A stretch of 52,331 bases of DNA from Desulfocapsa sp. Lineage in GTDB: Bacteria > Desulfobacterota > Desulfobulbia > Desulfobulbales > Desulfocapsaceae. A model generated the notes under the pieces. It did no database searches. It worked only from the letters and a program-made list of their open reading frames with translations, and was not told where the DNA came from. Made by a program: the position numbers and the translations under genes. The stretch spans positions 1 to 52,331 of the forward strand of contig JAQYVF010000028.1 of NCBI GenBank assembly GCA_030145625.1. Reading direction: 5' to 3'. This document shows, piece by piece, positions 1-8,596 of the stretch; position 1 is the first letter of the stretch, and each line of letters starts with the position of its first letter.

Positions 1-14
1 GCTTCCTTAAAAAC

Positions 15-1526
15 TCACATACCCATGAGCGGAGAAAGCATTCCTCTCATGGGTTTTCTTGTTATGGTAGACCATATTCCTTCCCAAGCTGATTCGCACA
101 GTTCACGGATGATGGCCTTCAGCTGAATAAAAAGAAACAAACAGCACACCCTGAACAGAACCATCAGGTTCATCACCAGGAATATACTGTTGATCCAAGC
201 TTCTGAGGTTTTCAGGGTCTTCGCACGAATGTAGTTGAGCCTGTACCCATTCTTACCCTGGCCGAATTTGCCTTCAACAGGGATACGATCAAGAGCATCC
301 TGACGTCTCTGTTGCTTTTCCTGTTTGATCTGCTCTGCGTTTTTTGAGGTCTTCTTTTTGGGCCGCCCAAGAGGTTTACCGCCGAACCGGATCCCCTTTT
401 CTTTCATGTATTGCCGGTTGGCCCTGGTGCCATAAATTCCATCGGCAAGAACAACCTCCGGGTAACAACCACATCGCCCCTTGTATCGCTCTATCTGGTC
501 AATCAGGTCCGTACTCTCATTGAATGCGTCCCAGCCGAAACGATCAACGACAGCAATACCGTCAACCATACTGACACTCAGCTTAGAACCAAATTCCACT
601 TTGTGGCTTGCTTTACCCCGAAGAATCGGTCGCACATGCGGTTGATGGATACTGACAATTCGGTTATCACAGCGCCGTTTCTTATCCTTGTACATGGTGA
701 ACTGCTGGTCATACACATGCTGGATGATCCAGTACTGCCTCTGTCGCTTGTGGGGAAGGGGGAAGCACCGTCCGCCAATCAAATCGAGAAGTCCCTCAAT
801 GTAACCGAAGTTTCTTCGCAAATACTGCAGCTGCTCTCTTGTTCCCTTCCGGCGAGCTTTTCCACCAGGGTTCCGTTTTTTGGCTAAGGCCAAGTGCTTC
901 TTCCTTGCCTGCTGCCTGTAGGTTCTCGGCTTCTTTTTGAATTCAGTCAGCTTATACAGTTCATCAATCAAGGCCTCGGAAATTTCCCTGCATTCATTCA
1001 ACAAACTCAGGTCGGTTGGATACCGGATTGCCTGTTCGGCTGCCGTGGCGTCAACCAGCATCTTGCCTTGGTTTTCAACAGGATCTTCCTCGCTTGGGCC
1101 TATCCTTTTCTCAGTTTTCTTTTCCTCAAGACTGGCCAGGATCGTTTGTTCAAACGAGGAGAAGACCACATCCCCCATCCTTTTACGGATCGTTACAAAC
1201 AGGCTGGCAGTGAAAGGTGCCTCGTCTTTATAGCTGGAAAGTCCAACAAAGTACTGAAGATAGGGGTTCTCCTGGATCTGCAGCACTGTTTCTTCATCGC
1301 TGAGGCTGAGCTTGTGCTTGATAATCACAGCACCGATCACCAACCTGGCATCCTTACCTGGACGCCCCTGTGTTCCGCTCATGCTTTTGTAATAACCGGT
1401 AGCGAGTTTATCCCATGGAATCGTGTGACTCCATTTGACCCATCGGTTCTCAGAATTCAGCTTTCCTCCAAAAGGAAGGTGAAAGCCTTCCAGGCTGAGT
1501 TGGCGACTACTTTTGTATCGAATCAT
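15..1526 (-). CDS. IS5/IS1182-type DDE transposase
   Basis: The protein is about 503 residues and catalyses transposition of the surrounding element. The N-terminal third is the DUF772-like region found in IS5/IS1182 transposases (GRPGKDARLVIGAVIIKH). A first catalytic Asp is in MLVDATAAEQAIRYPTD, a second in VLADGIYGTRANRQYM, and the late Glu in RIPVEGKFGQGKNGYRLNYI. The C-terminal tail is hydrophobic and ends near the element border. I chose the ATG at 1526, two codons inside a possible TTG, because an AAAAGG Shine-Dalgarno-like stretch lies about 8 nt upstream. The frame is intact, so the element may still be active. The assignment between IS5 and IS1182 subgroups is by motif only. Confidence 0.85.
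   Translation of the reverse strand: MIRYKSSRQLSLEGFHLPFGGKLNSENRWVKWSHTIPWDKLATGYYKSMSGTQGRPGKDARLVIGAVIIKHKLSLSDEETVLQIQENPYLQYFVGLSSYKDEAPFTASLFVTIRKRMGDVVFSSFEQTILASLEEKKTEKRIGPSEEDPVENQGKMLVDATAAEQAIRYPTDLSLLNECREISEALIDELYKLTEFKKKPRTYRQQARKKHLALAKKRNPGGKARRKGTREQLQYLRRNFGYIEGLLDLIGGRCFPLPHKRQRQYWIIQHVYDQQFTMYKDKKRRCDNRIVSIHQPHVRPILRGKASHKVEFGSKLSVSMVDGIAVVDRFGWDAFNESTDLIDQIERYKGRCGCYPEVVLADGIYGTRANRQYMKEKGIRFGGKPLGRPKKKTSKNAEQIKQEKQQRRQDALDRIPVEGKFGQGKNGYRLNYIRAKTLKTSEAWINSIFLVMNLMVLFRVCCLFLFIQLKAIIRELCESAWEGIWSTITRKPMRGMLSPLMGM
21..60 (+). terminator. Hairpin with T-run at the inner left end of the IS
   Basis: A perfect 9-bp stem (ACCCATGAG at 21-29, CTCATGGGT at 46-54) is followed on the plus strand by TTTCTT. 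It overlaps the last codons of the transposase. On the plus strand it would stop transcription entering the element from the left, a known arrangement in insertion sequences. The function is inferred from structure only. Confidence 0.45.
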
Positions 1527-1606
1527 GTGCAAGCCTTTTGAGGAGATTTACCTTGAATGCTTGCGTATTGTACCATTTTTCAGGATTTTTAAGTCTATAA
1601 AAACGA

Positions 1607-1775
1607 TATGTTGAGACTTTTTAAGTTGAATCTAGTTAGAGGTTTCCTGTATAACGCTTCAACTCCCATGCGCTTCATCAGGGTTCCGGCATGTTTGCGA
1701 CCAACAAACAACATCTCGGTTCAGTTGATCTTGGAGCATCCGTACCCCCATAAATGGGTCAATCCGAATCCCCCA
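1607..1775 (-). pseudogene. IS3-family OrfB (integrase) remnant
   Basis: Two adjacent minus-strand frames together read like the N-terminal part of an IS3 OrfB. One frame gives RIDPFMGVRMLQDQLNRD (complement of about 1716-1769). The other gives LFVGRKHAGTLMKRMGVEAL and then YRKPLTRFNLK, up to a stop near 1600. The typical family pattern is PFxGxRRM...GxxxxRKxVxRLMRxMGLEAxYxKP. A frameshift separates the two pieces, and the DDE core is missing, cut by the neighbouring IS. The rest may have been lost or displaced by that insertion. Confidence 0.7.
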
Positions 1776-1810
1776 ACAGCACACTGTTGTATAAAAGTTG
1801 CAGGCTAAAG

Positions 1811-1887
1811 CCCCTGTAGCTTCGTCGCCGTCGGCGTCGGTCTCACCCGCACCAGGACTGACGCGGACGGCGATGAAGGTGCAGGGG
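1811..1887. repeat. Large imperfect inverted repeat
   Basis: Arms at 1811-1838 and 1860-1887 match over 28 bp with about five mismatches (CCCCTGTAGCTTCGTCGCCG pairs with the complement of CGGCGATGAAGGTGCAGGGG). The loop is about 21 nt. The segment is much more GC-rich than its surroundings. It could be a dispersed palindromic element or a miniature mobile element. No gene overlaps it. Confidence 0.6.
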
Positions 1888-2315
1888 CGCCCCTACTAGC
1901 TTTTGAGCCCGAGGTTGAGGTAGAAAACACTGCAGTTTTGGAGGACTGTAATCCTTCAGAATTTTGCACATGCCTTTTGCCTGCTCAGCCTATATCTGTA
2001 GGGCGGCTACGCACAAAACCCGTTTGGGAAACCCGGATATAGCCATTTCCTGCACCTTGTTTAAGTTCCTTTGTAGGAGTTATTGGTAGCAGATTTTCTC
2101 TTAACAGCTTGTGCAAATTTCCTAGGTCATCTACCTCAAACCTCATCAATAAAATGCAGGAATTAATAGACAAAAAAGATTTTATGGTTTACAATCACTC
2201 ATCATCACGTATTTTCCTCTTCGCTGTTTCAAATGGGCAAACCAAGGTTAAATTTCCCCAATGAGGCAAACCATAGTAATTATGTTCTTCGTTACATGGT
2301 AACTAAGAACTCTGA
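1888..2315. other. Non-coding or decayed stretch
   Basis: I see no recognisable gene. A 62-codon minus-strand frame (1985-2173) is open but matches nothing I know and has no clear ribosome-binding site. The stretch lies between insertion-sequence debris and further degraded coding sequence, so it is probably decayed DNA. Confidence 0.4.
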
Positions 2316-2543
2316 CTTGAGCAGCTTATTATTGCCTTTGCTGAACCTGAAATTGGTGATAACGGAGTGGTGTCTCCGACGGGGTTCCAACAAAAAGGCT
2401 GGCATAATCCGGCCACAACCAACTAACTGGACGACTGGGAAATTCCAATTCCAATAGAAGCGTTACACATCAGAAAAGCTTGGGCAACGATTGAAAATAA
2501 CGAGAAGCAGAAAAAACTTCAAAACAAAACCAGGGGATATTGA
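2316..2543 (+). pseudogene. Unrecognised coding remnant with internal stop
   Basis: One frame reads LEQLIIAFAEPEIGD and continues through GFQQKGWHNP to a TAA near 2429. The same frame then resumes as LDDWEIPIPIEALHIRKAWA and ends at a TGA at 2541-2543. The composition looks protein-like on both sides of the stop, suggesting a gene inactivated by one substitution or a fragment of a larger gene. I do not recognise the family. There is no obvious start codon with a Shine-Dalgarno site. Confidence 0.3.
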
Positions 2544-2834
2544 AAAGTGGCTTAGATTGTCTACTTTTCAACACCTTTATGAAAACTATTCGCCACGTGG
2601 AAAATTGATTTTATAGCAAGCCACTTTCGTCCTGAATCGAATTCTGGCAATTCCCTTGCTAAGGCGGTATCGGTCCGAGGGGTATATGACAAAGTCCTAT
2701 ATCTCTCATCAATGTTAAATCGACACCTTTTTTTCAAAATATCCTACTAACCTCTACCACTCGAACTAGCTAAATTCCTTAACATTATTACTCTATGACC
2801 TTCCCTTAAGAATACCCTTAGCAAAGACACATAC
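2544..2834. other. AT-rich intergenic region without a recognisable gene
   Basis: Nothing identifiable is seen: no long frame, no clear hairpin and no tRNA-like fold. It separates unrecognised remnants from the kinase-fold pseudogene. Confidence 0.4.
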
Positions 2835-3781
2835 ATGCCTGAAAACACAAATAATCAAATCAACTCTAGCAATAAGCATATCAGTATTAATACATTAACT
2901 ATTTTACTTGCTGATGAATTATCAAAATTCGAAACAAAACTCGGTGAGCGGGTTGAACTTGCGTTCCTTGGACAACAGAAAGATGGTGAAGACGCGCACA
3001 ACCACTAAAATACTCGTTCGCACTAAGAGCGGTCAACCAAGCGTTGTAATTGTCTGTTCAAGAACAGCGTCACCACATTTGATAGAGCGTGGCACCAAGA
3101 TGACTGAGGAGATCCGAGCTATCATCGGTGAACTACCAAGAAAAGCGATAATTCGTCCACTCAGTCACGGCTATATTGACGAGCGTAGTTACGTAATGCT
3201 TCCGTATTGCCGCGAATTTTCCTCATAGAAGCCGATTCGAGTCTGCCAACGTTTTTGGCTACAGAAATACCTTTTACAGTTGTTGCGCGAATCAACAACA
3301 GCAGCCACTAACAAGATCAACCCAAACAAGGTTACACTTACATCCTTTTCATCAGTGTTGCGATATCTAGGACAACAACGCTTCGTGGATGAAGGCCTTC
3401 AACGGTCTATCACCTACGCTCTGGATCGAACAGAAAGTGGAGTTTGGCAACCTCGACATACAATCGACCACAATGATTTCTGGCTAAATAATGTAATGCT
3501 GCCTGCACAAGACCAAGCAAAAACCAGGCAGAAGTATCCTTTTATTTTGATTGATTGGAGCGGCGCAAACCCCTATGGATACGGCATTTATGATCTTTTC
3601 AGAATCGCTCGAAGCTTGAAACTATCTGACAAGGCAGCACTGTGAGCTAGAAGATACACGCGGCCATCTTCTAACTACACTAGCGCGATTGCATCAGCAC
3701 CTGGAATATTTCCCTGAATCGCGATATCTTGAGATATTACGTTCATGCTGGGTGCGGCTAAACAAAGCTCTTCTTTTTTAA
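2835..3781 (+). pseudogene. Frameshifted kinase-fold (APH-like) phosphotransferase
   Basis: The gene is split over several frames. It starts at ATG 2835 (MPENTNNQIN...), shifts near 2990-3010, and continues with an N-lobe-like segment ending in SYVMLPYCREFS (about 3220). It resumes at about 3280 with the catalytic-loop signature HNDFWLNNVML and the metal-binding FILIDWSGANPYGYG. A last shift near 3640 leads to CELEDTRGHLLTTLARLHQH and a stop at 3779-3781. The H-x-D-x4-N and IDW motifs are those of aminoglycoside/choline-kinase-like phosphotransferases, often found in polysaccharide clusters. At least three frame disruptions make an intact product unlikely. It lies just upstream of the plus-strand EPS operon and may once have been its first gene. 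Confidence 0.65.
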
Positions 3782-3878
3782 CAAAAACTTGATACTCCAC
3801 ACGTCAAACCGTTACGTTACAGACTGTTTTATGTGTAAACCACAACTACCTTTTAGCTTGACATAACTAAAAAAGCTC

Positions 3879-4916
3879 ATGAACCATCTCAAACGACAAC
3901 TCAGAAGACGTTTAGGACCAACCTTGCAATTAATGGGGCAAGCCACAGGTATGATGCAACTAATGGCCAACGTCAGGCAAATCAAGGGCGCGGTCATCCT
4001 AATGTACCATAGTATAGCTGATAATAGCCAAACACAATGGATTGATCCAAGTAATCATGTCCCTACTAAGGTATTTAAGAAACAAATAGCATTCCTTGTT
4101 TCACAGAGAAAAGTTGTTGCCTTGGATGATCTTGTCACGACACTTCAGCAAGGTAAGACACCTAAAGATGGAACTGTTGTTATAACCTTTGATGATGGTT
4201 ATCTCGACAATCTTACCATAGCCGCCCCGATCCTCGACAACTATGGCCTTAGCGCATCTATCTTCCTGCCAGTCAATTACATTGATCGCGGTGAAACCCA
4301 GTGGATTGATCAGGTTTACTGCGCCTTTAAATCTCGTACAAAATCCAAACTAATCTGGGGACAAAATGCTGTAACCTCATTCAATCTTGATGAGGCCTCG
4401 CAGTACAATAATGCCTACCATAAGGTATGTTTATCCATGCTGAGTGCGACGGCAATACAGCGTCGAGCCTGGCTGAAGACATTACAGGATAAACTTCAAC
4501 CTTCTATCCAACCACCACGCCTGACTATGACTTGGGATGAAATACGAACCCTGTCAACTAAACATCAATGCTTCCAAATTGGTTCCCATACCTTGGAACA
4601 CACTGATATGACAAACATCTCACTGAAGAAGGCGAGACATGAATTAACATATAGCACTCAGCGCATTAAAGATATTATTGGCACCCAGCCTCACCATTTT
4701 TCTTTCCCCTACGGCAGAAGCTCAAAAGACTTACGCCAACTCGTTGCCGAGACAGGTTTCAAATCGGCATTCTGCGGTGGCAATACTGATCCGATCGTCA
4801 CCTCAATTAATGATCTATACGCTTTGCCACGTATTAAAGCACCGTCATCAATGGGCCACTTTGATATGTTAACAAATTGCGCCAATACGGGAATCTGGAG
4901 AAAACTAGGACAATGA
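3879..4916 (+). CDS. Polysaccharide deacetylase (NodB-fold, CE4)
   Basis: The 345-residue protein probably removes acetyl groups from N-acetylated sugars of a lipid-linked or secreted polysaccharide. The NodB motif 1 is clear (VVITFDDGYLDN, about residues 105-116; FDD gives the catalytic and metal-binding Asp pair). The metal-binding H-x3-H motif is SHTLEHTDM, and FSFPYGRSSKDL follows as motif 3. An early LMYHSI segment is typical of this subfamily. No signal peptide is evident, so it may act on the cytoplasmic side or be peripheral. It is the first intact gene of the plus-strand operon, and its stop overlaps the start of the next gene (ATGA). Exact substrate unknown. Confidence 0.85.
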   Translation: MNHLKRQLRRRLGPTLQLMGQATGMMQLMANVRQIKGAVILMYHSIADNSQTQWIDPSNHVPTKVFKKQIAFLVSQRKVVALDDLVTTLQQGKTPKDGTVVITFDDGYLDNLTIAAPILDNYGLSASIFLPVNYIDRGETQWIDQVYCAFKSRTKSKLIWGQNAVTSFNLDEASQYNNAYHKVCLSMLSATAIQRRAWLKTLQDKLQPSIQPPRLTMTWDEIRTLSTKHQCFQIGSHTLEHTDMTNISLKKARHELTYSTQRIKDIIGTQPHHFSFPYGRSSKDLRQLVAETGFKSAFCGGNTDPIVTSINDLYALPRIKAPSSMGHFDMLTNCANTGIWRKLGQ

Positions 4917-5839
4917 ACAGCCGCAAACCACAGGTCACTGCCATAATCGTCACTTATGAATCGAGTGACACGGTTGGTCATACAATGGACGCCATGCAAG
5001 AAGCGCATGTCGGAGGGCTAGTAAATGTCATCATTGTTGATAATGCCAGTACTGATGGAACAGCCGATTACATCGCTAAAAACTACCCATGGGCTTTGCT
5101 AATTCGTAGCAACAAAAATCTTGGCTATGGACGCGGCTGCAATCTCGCTTTCCAGAAAGTAACGACGCCATATGTACTCATCCTCAACCCAGATGCTGTG
5201 ATAGAACCTACCGCATTGCAAACACTTGTTGACTTCATGACAATGAACAATCAGGTAGGAATCACAGCACCAGCAATCGTTGAAGGAGAGAAAAACCTCC
5301 AGAGCGCCGGCCTTATGACCACCCCTTCCACCCTGTTGAAAACGGCATGTGGCTACCGCCAAGCCATGCCTGAAAGCCAACCCATCATCCCTAACAACTC
5401 ACCTTTTCAAACATCGTGGGTCTGCGGCGCGATTATGCTCATTCGTACCGACCTTTTTCAAAGAGCTGGTGGTTTTGATCCACGCTTCTTTCTCTACTTT
5501 GAAGAGACGGATCTTTGTCGTCGTGCAACACAACTAGGCCAGGAAATATGGGCAGTGGGTGAAGCGGTCACAGAACATATTGGAGGAGCAAGCGCAAAAA
5601 GAACCGGACAATCCTTAGTGTCATCATGCATTTCCGAACATTTTTATCGCAGCCGTTTCTATTACCTAGTCAAACACTTTGGATGGACAAAGGCCATTGG
5701 TAGTGAATCACTTGTGCGAGCTGTACAGTTTCTCCGTAACTGCAGGCATAAGCTCTCAATGCAACCTGAATCAATACAACAAATCCATAAAAAACAACCC
5801 TTCCTCCGCTTCCCTCAACATCCGGATGACGTATCATGA
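4913..5839 (+). CDS. Family 2 glycosyltransferase (rhamnosyltransferase-like)
   Basis: A GT-A fold enzyme of about 308 residues that transfers a sugar from a nucleotide donor to the growing repeat unit. The N-terminus has VTAIIVTYESSDTV and the NASTDGT nucleotide-binding segment. The metal-site region is VLILNPDAVIEP, and later FDPRFFLYFEETDLCRRATQLG carries the acceptor-side ED motif. This combination is typical of WbbL-like rhamnosyltransferases, although the donor sugar cannot be read from sequence. ATG 4913 overlaps the previous stop by ATGA, which argues for it over an in-frame start 12 codons upstream. The gene ends overlapping the next one by 4 nt. Confidence 0.85.
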   Translation: MNSRKPQVTAIIVTYESSDTVGHTMDAMQEAHVGGLVNVIIVDNASTDGTADYIAKNYPWALLIRSNKNLGYGRGCNLAFQKVTTPYVLILNPDAVIEPTALQTLVDFMTMNNQVGITAPAIVEGEKNLQSAGLMTTPSTLLKTACGYRQAMPESQPIIPNNSPFQTSWVCGAIMLIRTDLFQRAGGFDPRFFLYFEETDLCRRATQLGQEIWAVGEAVTEHIGGASAKRTGQSLVSSCISEHFYRSRFYYLVKHFGWTKAIGSESLVRAVQFLRNCRHKLSMQPESIQQIHKKQPFLRFPQHPDDVS

Positions 5840-6909
5840 AATATGAAGTCATCCAAGGACATGAGTTGACACCAGTTCTCGTTGCTCGATGGGCACAGAT
5901 CCAAGAAACAGATGCCGCACTAGCCAACCCCTATTTCAGGCCGGAGTTCACCCAGGCAGTTGCTGCTGTGCGTGATGATGTCCAGATCGGAATTCTGACA
6001 GATGGTGGTGCCACCCTAGGATTCTTTCCATTTCATCACAACCGGGGGGGGATAGCCCGGCCCATTGGCCTAGGCCTGTCTGATTACCACGGTGTGATTG
6101 TCGATCAAAACACCAAGTTAACAACCGAAGAACTCTTGCTAGGCTGTAATCTTATCCGCTGGGAATTTGACCACCTCATAGCCTCTCAACAACAGTTTAA
6201 TGATTTCCACACAACAGTAACCCATTCACCAATAATTGATGTTTCACAAGGTCTTGAGGTATACGAATCATCGCTTGACAAATCAGGTCGTAAACAGCTT
6301 AGGGAGGCACAACGAAAACAAAAAAAACTTAAAACAGAGGTTGGCCCAGTCACTTTCACGTTGCACTCGCAGGATAAAGATATCTTACAACAACTCATCA
6401 AATGGAAGTCTCAACAGTGTCAGCAGACAGGAACCGTGGACTTTTTTGCACAGGAATGGTGCGTGCAGCTTATAAAAAATATCCATAGCACCAGGGGAAA
6501 CAACTTTGGCGGTATTTTATCCTGTTTGCATGCTGGAGATACTTTGGCAGCCGTCCACTTCACCATGTATTCTCACGATGTATGGCATTCATGGTTTCCA
6601 GCGTACAACGACAAACTACTGAAATATTCACCTGGCACGATCCTCCTTTTTGAAATTATCAGGTCTGCGGCGAAGAGAGATATCCACTATATTGACCTTG
6701 GGAAAGGCATATCGTTATACAAGAAGCGGGTTATGACAGGTGGCATTTCTGTTGCTGAGGGCAGCCTTGAAATATCATCACCAAAAAATACGATCCATCA
6801 TTTTATTGAAATAGTTGAACAGTGGAGCCAGCAATCTTCCCTAAAACCGTTTCTCCGGTTCCCCGGCCGAATGATCCAGAGCATAAAACGAAAGAGGCGG
6901 TATAAATGA
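5836..6909 (+). CDS. CelD/FemAB-like GNAT-fold acyltransferase
   Basis: The 357-residue protein resembles the CelD/BcsL-type acetyltransferases (PF13480) found in EPS operons. These are built from two GNAT-like lobes and are thought to acylate or aminoacylate polysaccharide precursors. Visible hallmarks are the N-terminal lobe ending in GLGLSDYHGVIVD, a basic linker rich in Lys and Arg (SGRKQLREAQRKQKK), and the C-terminal lobe with AAVHFTMYSHDVWHSWFPAY and YSPGTILLFEIIRSAAKR followed by IDLGKG. It overlaps the previous gene by 4 nt. The transferred group is unknown; FemAB homologues use aminoacyl-tRNA, while CelD-type members are presumed to use acyl-CoA. Confidence 0.7.
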   Translation: MKYEVIQGHELTPVLVARWAQIQETDAALANPYFRPEFTQAVAAVRDDVQIGILTDGGATLGFFPFHHNRGGIARPIGLGLSDYHGVIVDQNTKLTTEELLLGCNLIRWEFDHLIASQQQFNDFHTTVTHSPIIDVSQGLEVYESSLDKSGRKQLREAQRKQKKLKTEVGPVTFTLHSQDKDILQQLIKWKSQQCQQTGTVDFFAQEWCVQLIKNIHSTRGNNFGGILSCLHAGDTLAAVHFTMYSHDVWHSWFPAYNDKLLKYSPGTILLFEIIRSAAKRDIHYIDLGKGISLYKKRVMTGGISVAEGSLEISSPKNTIHHFIEIVEQWSQQSSLKPFLRFPGRMIQSIKRKRRYK

Positions 6910-6921
6910 ACCGATTTGCCC

Positions 6922-7536
6922 ATGACTGTTAGTCGCGCTACTGATATCCCAAAAGATAAACAACCAACGAGATTCACCTCTAGCCTGGCAGGAAATATCT
7001 TGCGACGGCTAGTGCGCTACTACCGAAAGTGGTTCCAGAAGCGTAATTATATTTTCGTCCACCAGGGGCCATTCAAGCCTGTGACATCTCCTGCTTGTGA
7101 ATTCATACAATATAATAACTTTGCAGACCTACCAGATCATATGTTAAAAGAAATTAAACGCCAAGGTGGACAGAAGACACTTACAATAGACCATAGCGAG
7201 CTGGAACAAAACGGTATCATGTGGGCTGCGTTTCTGGACAAGCAATTGACCGGGGTTTTATTTACCCGTCGCGGTATACATTTTAACAGGTGGTTTGTCA
7301 AACTACAGCATGATGATATCGTCATCTTCCGTGTGCGTACCTATCCAGAATTTCGCGGCCAGGGAATAGCCCCTGCACTTATGAATTATGCTATAAATAA
7401 CTCACTGGCATCAGGTGATAATGCATACATTGACTGCAGAGTCTACAATAAACCATCAATACGCAGTATTGAAAAAGCTGGCTTTTCACTGATTGCCACG
7501 ATGAAGCCAATATCGCGTGCACAGGCACTTTCATGA
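6922..7536 (+). CDS. GNAT-family N-acetyltransferase
   Basis: About 204 residues. The C-terminal half is a GNAT domain: VRTYPEFRGQGIAPALMNYA contains the R/Q-x-x-G-x-G/A acetyl-CoA pyrophosphate-binding loop (RGQGIA), and YNKPSIRSIEKAGF is the conserved motif B. The basic N-terminal 50 residues are not conserved in the fold. I place the start at ATG 6922; a TTG two codons upstream is possible and neither has a strong Shine-Dalgarno site. It follows the CelD-like gene by 12 nt and overlaps the next by 4 nt. Likely substrate: an amino-sugar intermediate of the EPS pathway (inference from context). Confidence 0.7.
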   Translation: MTVSRATDIPKDKQPTRFTSSLAGNILRRLVRYYRKWFQKRNYIFVHQGPFKPVTSPACEFIQYNNFADLPDHMLKEIKRQGGQKTLTIDHSELEQNGIMWAAFLDKQLTGVLFTRRGIHFNRWFVKLQHDDIVIFRVRTYPEFRGQGIAPALMNYAINNSLASGDNAYIDCRVYNKPSIRSIEKAGFSLIATMKPISRAQALS

Positions 7537-8522
7537 CTGAAATTGGCATAGTGATCATAGGTAGGAATGAGGGCGAACGATTATTACGTTGCTTCACCTC
7601 GATCTTACAACACACTAATTTCAAAGCAGTTGTCTATGTTGACTCCGGTTCTACTGACCAAAGTGTTAATATTGCAGAATCATTTGGGACAGACGTTGTG
7701 CTACTTGATATGAGCACTCCATTTAGTGCTGGCAGAGCAAGAAATGAAGGATTTAAACATGTAATCCACAAGCATCCAAAGCTGCAATATATTCAATTTA
7801 TCGATGGAGATTGTGAACTATGTGACAAATGGTTTGCCTCTGCCTCACAACACATGAAGGAACATGCCTCTTGTGCCATTGTAGCTGGCCGACTAAAAGA
7901 ACGATTTCCTGACAGGAGCATCTACAATCTCCTTTGTGATTTTGAGTGGAACACTCCTGCTGGTGAAGTAAACTCTTGTGGGGGAATATTTATGATTCGT
8001 AAAAGTTGTTTTCTTGAAGTTGGAGGATTCAACCCTGAAGTAGTATCTGGTGAGGAACCGGAATTGTGTTATCGACTTCGAGAAAATGGATGGACCATCT
8101 TTAGGTTGGCCCAACTAATGGCCCTTCACGATTCAGCAATGACAAGATTTCCCCAATGGTGGAAGCGATCAATCCGCAGTGGCCAGGGATTTGCTCAAGG
8201 GTATGCACTCCACAGTTCTGGCTCCAACTATAAGCTTTTAGATTTACTACGTATTTGGGTTTGGTCTTTTGTTTTTCCATGTCTGATTTTTTTCTCAGCA
8301 ATGTGGGGCAGTCCTTGGTGCTTATTTTTATTTATTATTTACCCAATCCAAATTCTCAGGATAGCAAAAAACATTAACAACATTCTTGATGACTGGAATC
8401 ATTCCTTTTACTATGCTTTTTTTAATGTCCTTGCTAAATGGCCACAGCTTTTCGGACAGGTGATTTTTTTAACAAAAAAAATATCTAAAAAACACCTCAC
8501 GATAATTGAATACAAACAATAA
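7533..8522 (+). CDS. Family 2 glycosyltransferase with C-terminal membrane segments
   Basis: A 329-residue GT-A glycosyltransferase. Motifs: IGIVIIGRNEGERLLRC and VDSGSTDQS at the donor site, FIDGDCEL as the DxD-like metal site, GGIFMIRKSCFLEVGGFNP, and SGEEPELCYRLRENGW. The C-terminal 70 residues hold about two hydrophobic helices (WSFVFPCLIFFSAM and CLFLFIIYPIQIL), suggesting membrane association near the lipid carrier. It overlaps the preceding GNAT gene by 4 nt and is followed by a 74-nt gap. Donor and acceptor are unknown. Confidence 0.85.
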   Translation: MTEIGIVIIGRNEGERLLRCFTSILQHTNFKAVVYVDSGSTDQSVNIAESFGTDVVLLDMSTPFSAGRARNEGFKHVIHKHPKLQYIQFIDGDCELCDKWFASASQHMKEHASCAIVAGRLKERFPDRSIYNLLCDFEWNTPAGEVNSCGGIFMIRKSCFLEVGGFNPEVVSGEEPELCYRLRENGWTIFRLAQLMALHDSAMTRFPQWWKRSIRSGQGFAQGYALHSSGSNYKLLDLLRIWVWSFVFPCLIFFSAMWGSPWCLFLFIIYPIQILRIAKNINNILDDWNHSFYYAFFNVLAKWPQLFGQVIFLTKKISKKHLTIIEYKQ

Positions 8523-8596
8523 TTACATTATGTTACAAACAAATTACAGTCCACAACATATACTTCTAACCCTACCTTTTTTATAGCATACTATCT

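Larger units (their letters stand above)
6..1593 (-). mobile_element. IS5/IS1182-like insertion sequence
   Basis: This element carries one long transposase gene on the minus strand. Its ends are short imperfect inverted repeats: CTTAAAAACTC at 6-16 and the complement of 1581-1595, which reads GACTTAAAAATCCTG. The right end abuts an IS3-family transposase remnant, so the element probably inserted into or beside older mobile DNA. The exact outer boundaries and any target duplication cannot be fixed because the left end lies almost at the window edge. Confidence 0.7.

Noticed and set aside
411-887. Plus-strand reading frame of 158 codons opposite the transposase
   Set aside because: It is antisense to a well-supported transposase gene and has no family features or ribosome-binding site.
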